DNA from: ZC4RG20 sp035760685
GTDB taxonomy: Bacteria; Pseudomonadota; Gammaproteobacteria; Steroidobacterales; Rariloculaceae
Length of the DNA stretch: 12,256 bases
Assembly (NCBI GenBank): GCA_035760685.1
Contig: DASTSM010000429.1
Span: forward strand, 1 to 12,256
Direction of reading: 5' to 3'
The position numbers and the translations under genes are program-made. Of the stretch, positions 7,021 through 12,256 are shown one piece after another. A model generated the notes under the pieces. It was not told the origin of the DNA. It searched no databases and saw only the letters and a program-made list of their open reading frames with translations. Each line of letters starts with the position of its first letter. Position 1 is the stretch's first letter.

Positions 7021-8372
7021 CGCCGCGTCCTCTCGTCCCGCAGCGAGACCCGGACGACCTCGGCGTCAGCCTCATCATCGGCGTCGACGTAATAGGCGCC
7101 GACGCCGATCGGCACGACGGCGGACTCGCCTCGATCGAGCGTGCCGAGACGACGGCCGTCCTCGGAGTGAAGCACGACTCGGCCCGCGATCGCATGCAGG
7201 CAATGCGGCCCCTCTGCGGGCACAAGCAACGGGCGGCCCGCCGCTGGCCGCAGGTGCTCGAGCGCGAACAGCGGCGCGCGCACGGACGCGAACGCGCCGG
7301 GACGGCCCGGCACGGGCTCAGGCTCGACGCGAAACTCCTCCGGGGACGTGCGCTCGACGTTCAACGACGCGACGGCGGCGCGCACGTCGACGGGCCGCAT
7401 GGGAAAGCGCACGTTGTCCCAGGCCCGGAACGTCGGCCCGGGCCGCCGGATCTCGAGCACGAGGCTCTCGCGGCCCGCGGGATCGCCGAGCGCATGAACC
7501 TCCGCGGAGGCCGAGGGCGCCGGCGCTACGCGCGGCGGATTCGCGTTGTAAATGACGTCGCCGGCCGCGATCGGGATCTCGTTCATGACGTCGAGCACGC
7601 GCCAATAGAGCGACTTGAGCCGCTCGAGCAGGCTCTCGATGACGCCGTCGCCGCCCGCGAAGGGGCGAAACTCCTCGAGCGCCTCCATTGCCGCCGCGGC
7701 GCCGGCCTCTCGGTCCGCGAGCCACGGCCGGAGCCGGGCCTGCAGCCGATGTCCGTCGGCGCGAGGCCCGAGCCCGTCGAGCAGTGCCTGCTGGCACGCT
7801 CGGCCCTCGGCGAGCTCGGCCGCGAACGCATCCGGATCGAGATCGCGATTGAAGCCGAGCCGGAGCGTAGCGCCGGGATCCGCGTCGATGACGACGTAGA
7901 CCTCCGTGTTCCCGCTCGGATGTCCCTGGACGGACAAGAGCTCTTTGATGTCCAGGATCTTCGGCAGCAACGGGAAGCTCGAGCCGTAGCGCGCGGCGAA
8001 GTCCGCGCCGAAGAGCGACGGCGCATGCCGCTCGAGCAGCGCGGGCAGCGCGATCTCCGATCCGTCGTCGAAGCGCAGACGGCTCGGGTGCTCTCGCGCC
8101 TCGTCGTCCTCCTCGCAGGCGGAAACCTCGAAGCACTCGCCGAGCCCGAGCCCCGTCAGGGAATGCTGATCCGGCAACGGATAGAGCCGTTTGAAGGTCC
8201 TGAGGCGCATTCCGCCCCAGGGCCGCTCGACGAAGTTGTTCTTGAGCGGCTTCAGGAGACCCGCCGACAGCCGCCGCACGAGCGCGGCGTCTCCCGCCGC
8301 CACGGCGGCCGCGATGGTTCCATATCCGGTCAATGCTTTCTCATCCCCTGAAAGCCGAACCGAGTATGCCAC
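7017..8372 (-). CDS. Class I mannose-6-phosphate isomerase-like cupin protein (451 aa)
   Basis: The protein resembles type I phosphomannose isomerases, zinc enzymes that interconvert mannose 6-phosphate and fructose 6-phosphate. Seen here: KNNFVERPWGG (44-54), LGECFEVSA near 78-85, and PLLPKILDIKELLSVQGHP (134-152), carrying the Gln149 and His151 zinc-ligand pattern, with Glu157 following. The classic fourth-ligand His in the AGTPHAYL region is not seen: the equivalent is AGDVIYNANPPR (270-281). A TFRAWDNVRFPMRPVDV segment and a C-terminal cupin complete the fold. I therefore keep isomerase-like rather than assign manA. The start is GTG at 8372, giving full length but with a weak ribosome site. 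A TTG at codon 14 is an alternative. It is the first gene of the operon with alr and dat, overlapping alr by 4 bp. Confidence 0.75.
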   Translation of the reverse strand: MAYSVRLSGDEKALTGYGTIAAAVAAGDAALVRRLSAGLLKPLKNNFVERPWGGMRLRTFKRLYPLPDQHSLTGLGLGECFEVSACEEDDEAREHPSRLRFDDGSEIALPALLERHAPSLFGADFAARYGSSFPLLPKILDIKELLSVQGHPSGNTEVYVVIDADPGATLRLGFNRDLDPDAFAAELAEGRACQQALLDGLGPRADGHRLQARLRPWLADREAGAAAAMEALEEFRPFAGGDGVIESLLERLKSLYWRVLDVMNEIPIAAGDVIYNANPPRVAPAPSASAEVHALGDPAGRESLVLEIRRPGPTFRAWDNVRFPMRPVDVRAAVASLNVERTSPEEFRVEPEPVPGRPGAFASVRAPLFALEHLRPAAGRPLLVPAEGPHCLHAIAGRVVLHSEDGRRLGTLDRGESAVVPIGVGAYYVDADDEADAEVVRVSLRDERTRR

Positions 8373-8468
8373 GATTCTTTATGTCAAAACGTGACTGAGT
8401 ACCGCCTCGCATCTTGTCAAAAGGGCTAGGCTCTTGGCTCTCCATGCACGCTAAAAGTCCGAAGCTCG
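8373..8468. promoter_or_regulatory. Divergent intergenic region, likely promoters for both operons
   Basis: These 96 bases separate the divergent starts at 8372 (minus) and 8469 (plus) and are clearly richer in A and T than the flanking genes. On the minus strand TTGACA occurs twice, as expected of a -35 element, but I cannot pair either with a convincing -10 element at 16-18 bases. Promoter function is inferred from the gene layout. Confidence 0.45.
8382..8422. repeat. Two TGTCAAAA direct repeats 33 bp apart
   Basis: TGTCAAAA occurs at 8382-8389 and 8415-8422, about three helical turns apart. The left copy is part of a GTCA-N5-TGAC inverted repeat (8383-8395). They lie between divergent genes and could be a regulator's binding sites, or simply -35-like elements (TTGACA on the minus strand). 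Confidence 0.4.
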
Positions 8469-10763
8469 ATGGCTGATCCGAGGGACATAGCCGAACAAGC
8501 CTTCGCGCTCATGCAGGAGGCGCTGAAGGACTCAGAGGCCCGCGCGGCGGAGCTCTCCGAGCGGCTGCAGCGCCGGGACGCTCCTCAGAGCGAGCTCGCC
8601 GCGCAGATCGAGACCCTCATGCAGCGTCTCGAGGCCGCGGAGACCGAGCGCGACCGCTTCAAGCGCGACGCGGGTCAGCTCGAGGAAATGATCGCCGCCG
8701 AGAAAGCGCGCGTCGAGCAGCTCAAGAAGAAGCTCGACGTCGCCGAGTCCGGGCCGAACAAGCTCACGAAGAAAGAAGTCAACTTCTGGCGCGCCAAGGC
8801 CGAAGACTTCGACCGCATGACGAAGGAGCACCGCGATCGCGTAATGCAGCTGCGCAACGAGATCGCGGCACGAGACTCCGACATCGATCAATTGAAGAGC
8901 TCGTGGGAGGCGGCGGCACAAGCTCAATCGAGCGCCGTCCGCGAGCTCGACGCGCTGCGCGTTCAGCTCGAGGAGGCTAAGCGCTCGGTCGAGGAGCTCG
9001 AGCGGCGCGCGGCGGAAAGCGGAGTCGAGCGCGACCTCGAGGAAGCGCGGGCCGCGAACGAGCGGCTGACCGAGGTCGTCAAGGAGCGCGACGGCCAGCT
9101 CGTCGAAAGGTCGGCGGAGCTCGAGAAGACCCGCGTCGAGCTCGAACGGGTTCGTAGCGAGGGCGAGGCCGTCCGCGAGGAGGCCGAGCGCGCCGAAGCC
9201 GAGCGCGACCGGCTCTCCGCCGACAATGCGCGCGTCGAGAAGCAGGCCGAGAAGCTCGCGGGCGAGCTCGATGCGGCGCGCGCCGAAACGGAGCGGCATC
9301 GCGCCGAGGAACACGCTGCCCGCGCGGAGATCGCGCGGCTGCGGGCCGAGATCGCCGCCGAGCGCGAGCAGATCGCGAGCGACAAGGATCGCGCCCGGCG
9401 CGACCTCGAAGAGGCGCGAGCGGCCGGATCGGCGCTCGAAGCCTCGATTCAGGAACGTGACGAACGGCTCGCGCGGCACTCGACCGAGCTCGAGAAAGCG
9501 CGCGCCGATCTCGAGAAGGTCCGCGGCGACGCCGCGAAGGCGCAAGCCGATTTCGAGCGCGAACGCGAGACGCTGTCGCGCGAGCGCGCGGCGCTCTCGA
9601 CCGAGGCCGAGGCGCGCCGACGCGAGATCGAGGAAGCGAGCGCGGCAATCGGTCGACTCGAGGAGGCCGCGAGGGAGCGCGAGCATCGCATCGCGGCGCT
9701 CGTGGGCGAGCTCGACGCGGCACGCAAAGAGCGCGCCGAAACGCGAAACGCTCTCGACGCCGCCCGCAAGGAGCTCGCCGAGGCGCACGCGGGACTCGAA
9801 GGCGCGCGCAGCGAGCTCGACCGCACCTCCAACCAGCTCGCCGAAGCACAGAGCGAGCTCGCGGAAACGCGCAACGAGATCGAAACGCAGGCTATCCGCG
9901 CCCAAAGTCGGATCGCGGAAGCGGAGAGCCAAGCGGCCGAGCTCCGAGGCAAAGTATCGGCGCTCGAGACCGAGCTCGCCGAAGAGCGGGAATGCTCCGC
10001 CAACGTCAACGAGGCCGCGAACGAACGCCGCGAGATCATCCGCACGCTCGAAGATCGCCTCGCCGAAGCCGAGGAGCGCTACGAAGAGGCCAAGTGGCGC
10101 CTCGGGCAGGCGCAGCACTTCGAACGCCTCGTCCGCCGCCGCAAGGCCCTGATCCGCGCGCTGATCGACCGCATTCGCGAGAAGAGCAAGGCCAACGTCG
10201 CCCTCAAGGCCGGCCTCGACGGCCTGCGCACGTACAAGGCGACGGCGGAGGCCAAGCAGCACAAGCTGCTCGGCCGCATCGATTCGCTGAAGGCGAAGCT
10301 CAAGGAGTACGAGGAGACCGTCGCGCGCCATCAGGGCGCGATGCAAGCGAAGGAGCAGCTCGCGATTTCCCAAGCGAAACTGGCCGAAACGGAGGCGCGC
10401 GCCGCCGGCCTCGAGACCCGAGTCAATGCCCAGATCGAGATCATTCAGAATCTCGAGGACGAGCTCAAAGCGGCCAAGGTCGCGAAGCAGGCCGAGACCT
10501 CGCGGGCCGCCGACGTCGATCGCCTCATCGAAGAGATCCAAGCGAAGAACGAGATCATCACGCAGCTCCAGAAGGAGGCGGATGAGCAGCAGCGCAAGCT
10601 CGCGAAGCTTCGCGGCACCGAGACCGAGACCCTGCGTCTCAAGGCGCTGACCGACAAGAGTCAGAACCTCGTCGATACGCTGAAGCGGGAGAACGAGCAG
10701 CTGCGAGCGATGCTGCGCGCGAATCAGGCGCCTGCCGCTTACAAGCAGCTCGCCGAGAAATAG
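8469..10763 (+). CDS. Large coiled-coil protein, unknown function (764 aa)
   Basis: Almost the whole protein is predicted alpha-helical coiled coil, rich in Glu, Ala, Arg and Leu, with no signal peptide or membrane segment. Residues 1-95 form an N-terminal coil. A short break with NFWRAKAEDFDRM follows at 105-117. A long coil with an internal duplication offset by 123 residues spans 150-545. A distinct basic section with FERLVRRRKALIRALIDRIR (551-570) and NVALKAGLDGLRTYK (576-590) follows, and looks more conserved than heptad filler. The tail is RENEQLRAMLRANQAPAAYK. There are no Walker motifs, so it is not an SMC or Rad50 ATPase despite the resemblance that searches would show. The ATG at 8469 lacks a strong ribosome site. 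Eight bases separate its stop from the membrane protein gene, so the two are probably one operon and may act as a cell-envelope or scaffold pair (inference). Confidence 0.85.
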   Translation: MADPRDIAEQAFALMQEALKDSEARAAELSERLQRRDAPQSELAAQIETLMQRLEAAETERDRFKRDAGQLEEMIAAEKARVEQLKKKLDVAESGPNKLTKKEVNFWRAKAEDFDRMTKEHRDRVMQLRNEIAARDSDIDQLKSSWEAAAQAQSSAVRELDALRVQLEEAKRSVEELERRAAESGVERDLEEARAANERLTEVVKERDGQLVERSAELEKTRVELERVRSEGEAVREEAERAEAERDRLSADNARVEKQAEKLAGELDAARAETERHRAEEHAARAEIARLRAEIAAEREQIASDKDRARRDLEEARAAGSALEASIQERDERLARHSTELEKARADLEKVRGDAAKAQADFERERETLSRERAALSTEAEARRREIEEASAAIGRLEEAAREREHRIAALVGELDAARKERAETRNALDAARKELAEAHAGLEGARSELDRTSNQLAEAQSELAETRNEIETQAIRAQSRIAEAESQAAELRGKVSALETELAEERECSANVNEAANERREIIRTLEDRLAEAEERYEEAKWRLGQAQHFERLVRRRKALIRALIDRIREKSKANVALKAGLDGLRTYKATAEAKQHKLLGRIDSLKAKLKEYEETVARHQGAMQAKEQLAISQAKLAETEARAAGLETRVNAQIEIIQNLEDELKAAKVAKQAETSRAADVDRLIEEIQAKNEIITQLQKEADEQQRKLAKLRGTETETLRLKALTDKSQNLVDTLKRENEQLRAMLRANQAPAAYKQLAEK

Positions 10764-10771
10764 GCGGCGCC

Positions 10772-11647
10772 GTGCGCGAGCTCGCGACTTCGGCGCTCGC
10801 TTCGTCGTGGCCGGGCGGGCTCGCCGCTCATGCTCTCGGTCCCGCGGACCTCGGCGTCGCCTACGTCTTCCTGCTCCTCAACGCCGCCGTGACCGCGCTC
10901 GCGTTCGTCGCGGCCCGCCGATTCCTCGTCATCAGCCCCAATCGCGGCGCGCGCGACTACGGGCTCTACACGTCGGGACTCCTGGCCGCCTTGATCGTCG
11001 CCGCGGTTCTCGACAGCGAGCTCGCGTCGCCGAGCCCCGTGCTGCCGCTTGCCGTCGTGCCGCACGTCGCGATTCTGCTCGTGATCCACGCATGCATCTA
11101 CTATCGGCAAGCGCCGTGGATGGTCGCGCTCGGCTTGGCGGCCGTCGTCGGCGCCGCCGTTACGCTCGGTGTCGCGGGACTCGAGGGCGCGCCGCTCGGC
11201 ATCGCGCACGGCGTCTCGGTGCTGCTGCTCGCCGCGCTCGTGGCGCTGCTGTGGCGCACGTCGATCGCCACCCGCTGGGCCTATGCGAACGCGAGGTCGA
11301 TCTACGTCGAATCCAAGGAAGGCGTCGAGCCCGGACCGCGCCGCGAAGCCCTGTGGCTCGGCGTGCCGCAATGGATCTCCCTCGTCACGGCGAGCCTCGC
11401 CGTCGGCGTCTTGAACGCGGTGCTCCGCGGCAGCCGCCTCGCCGACGTGCCTGCCGCAACCGTCGTCGTGCAGGGTGCCGAGCTTCTCGCGGTCACCGCG
11501 GCCGTCTGCTCGGTGCCGGCGCTGTCCTACTGGTATGCGCGCCGGAGCTCGATGCCCGGCATCGACCGCTTCGTCTGGCTCGTCTTTCTCGTGGTCGGCT
11601 TCGCCTTCACGTACGGCAGCTATCTCGCGAGCCTCGGCGCGGCGTGA
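10772..11647 (+). CDS. Multi-pass inner membrane protein, unknown function (291 aa)
   Basis: I do not recognise the family. Hydrophobic segments lie near residues 28-48, 65-81, 91-110, 115-136, 143-162, 200-217, 228-250 and 266-285, giving seven or eight membrane spans. Charged stretches at 161-197 form the largest loop, which includes RTSIATRWAYANAR and an ESKEGVEPGPRRE section, likely cytoplasmic. No transporter, kinase or protease motif is evident. The start is GTG at 10772, eight bases after the coiled-coil stop, with a modest AGGCGG site at 10762-10767. The spacing implies transcription together with the coiled-coil gene. The 3' end overlaps the 3' end of lipB on the other strand by 28 bp. 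Confidence 0.83.
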   Translation: MRELATSALASSWPGGLAAHALGPADLGVAYVFLLLNAAVTALAFVAARRFLVISPNRGARDYGLYTSGLLAALIVAAVLDSELASPSPVLPLAVVPHVAILLVIHACIYYRQAPWMVALGLAAVVGAAVTLGVAGLEGAPLGIAHGVSVLLLAALVALLWRTSIATRWAYANARSIYVESKEGVEPGPRREALWLGVPQWISLVTASLAVGVLNAVLRGSRLADVPAATVVVQGAELLAVTAAVCSVPALSYWYARRSSMPGIDRFVWLVFLVVGFAFTYGSYLASLGAA

Positions 11648-12256
11648 CGCTGCGCCGGAGACGCCTCCTCCAGGGCCTCCCGAAGGCGCGGCTCGAGATC
11701 GTGCCTCAAGCGAGCGAGGTCGCGGACGCCGCAGAGATCGGCGAGCTGCGTGACCTCGAGATCCGCGTAGCCGCACGGATGAATTGCCCGGAAAGGGCTT
11801 AAGTCCATATCCACGTTGATCGCGATGCCGTGGTAGGAGCCGTTGCGGCGGATGCGCAAGCCGATCGCGGCGAGCTTGCGGCCTTCGACGTAGACGCCGG
11901 GCGCCTCGCGGCGCGAATACGCCTCGACCCCGTAGTCCGCGATCGTGCGGATCACGGCATTCTCGAGCGCTTCGACGAGCCCTCGAATCGATAAACCGCG
12001 GCGTTTGACGTCGAGCAGGACATAGACGACCAGCTGGCCCGGCCCGTGGTAAGTGACCTGTCCGCCTCGATCGATCTGCACGACGGGAATCGTGCCGGGC
12101 GCAAGGACATGGGCGGAGTCCCCGTTGAGGCCGAGCGTGAAGACAGGAGGGTGCTCGAGAAACCAGACCTCGTCCGGCGTCGAAGGCCCCCGCTCTTCGG
12201 TGAACCGGCGCATGTCGGCCCACGCCCTCTCGAGCGGCCGGCGCCCGAGGTCTCGA
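11620..12256 (-). CDS. lipB: Octanoyltransferase LipB, 5' end beyond the window
   Basis: LipB moves octanoyl groups from acyl carrier protein to the lipoyl domains of dehydrogenase complexes, the first step of lipoate synthesis. The window holds 211 codons and the frame stays open to the right edge. An internal ATG at 12213 is not the true start, because LGRRPLERAWADM upstream matches the usual LipB N terminus. Counting from that ATG, HPPVFTLG is at 21-28, the RGGQVTYHGPGQ signature at 49-60, the catalytic lysine at 113 in GRKLAAIG, and the catalytic cysteine at 147 in HPCGYADLEVTQL. Their spacing of 34 residues equals that of E. coli LipB (Lys135, Cys169). Only a few N-terminal residues seem missing. 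lipA does not follow it: the next gene is the convergent membrane protein. Confidence 0.96.
   Translation of the reverse strand, partial: RDLGRRPLERAWADMRRFTEERGPSTPDEVWFLEHPPVFTLGLNGDSAHVLAPGTIPVVQIDRGGQVTYHGPGQLVVYVLLDVKRRGLSIRGLVEALENAVIRTIADYGVEAYSRREAPGVYVEGRKLAAIGLRIRRNGSYHGIAINVDMDLSPFRAIHPCGYADLEVTQLADLCGVRDLARLRHDLEPRLREALEEASPAQRHAAPRLAR

Noticed and set aside
7167..8351. 394-codon plus-strand frame
   Set aside because: It is antisense to the isomerase-like gene and has shadow composition.
8444..8476. Ten-codon frame starting at ATG 8444, whose stop overlaps the coiled-coil start
   Set aside because: No ribosome site and no run of regulatory codons. An overlap this short can occur by chance.
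8532..10541. 669-codon minus-strand frame
   Set aside because: It is antisense to the coiled-coil gene. Its Leu/Arg-rich composition follows from the reverse complement of GAG and GCG codons.
10739..12223. 494-codon minus-strand frame
   Set aside because: It overlaps lipB in another frame and the membrane protein gene antisense, with shadow composition.

Overview
The window is a compact, high-GC stretch of bacterial chromosome. Gene content (lipB, alr, an aminotransferase class IV, a tRNA-Arg) and the DUF6152-type secreted proteins suggest a soil or aquatic gammaproteobacterium, perhaps of the Steroidobacter/Nevskia kind. That placement is an inference from protein style, not from a marker gene. 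I see no transposase, integrase, phage gene or CRISPR array.

Left part, 1-4185, all on the minus strand and read right to left. It holds a PhoPQ-activated pathogenicity-related (PqaA family) exported hydrolase, a secreted DUF6152 protein with a long C-terminal extension, a small membrane-anchored four-cysteine protein starting at TTG, a second shorter DUF6152 protein, and tRNA-Arg(ACG). Both DUF6152 proteins have His-His directly after an Ala-x-Ala signal peptidase site.

Middle, 4391-8372. A small plus-strand gene encodes a charged protein with a well-ordered C-terminal half. Convergent to it is a minus-strand operon: a class I mannose-6-phosphate isomerase-like cupin protein, alanine racemase (alr), and a D-amino acid aminotransferase-like enzyme. 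The three reading frames are joined by 4-bp stop/start overlaps (ATGA, then GTGA). The last two enzymes could together make D-alanine and then D-glutamate for peptidoglycan.

Right part, 8469-12256. Divergent from that operon is a two-gene plus-strand unit: a 764-residue protein that is almost entirely coiled coil, followed after 8 bp by a multi-pass membrane protein. The membrane protein gene overlaps tail to tail by 28 bp with lipB (octanoyltransferase), whose 5' end runs off the right edge.

The most interesting items are the possible N-terminal-histidine metal site in the paired DUF6152 proteins, the uncharacterised coiled-coil plus membrane protein pair, the coupled alr-dat operon with an isomerase-like protein lacking one usual zinc ligand, and several local repeats: a Gly-Ala linker, a 12-bp tandem array and a 3' stem-loop.
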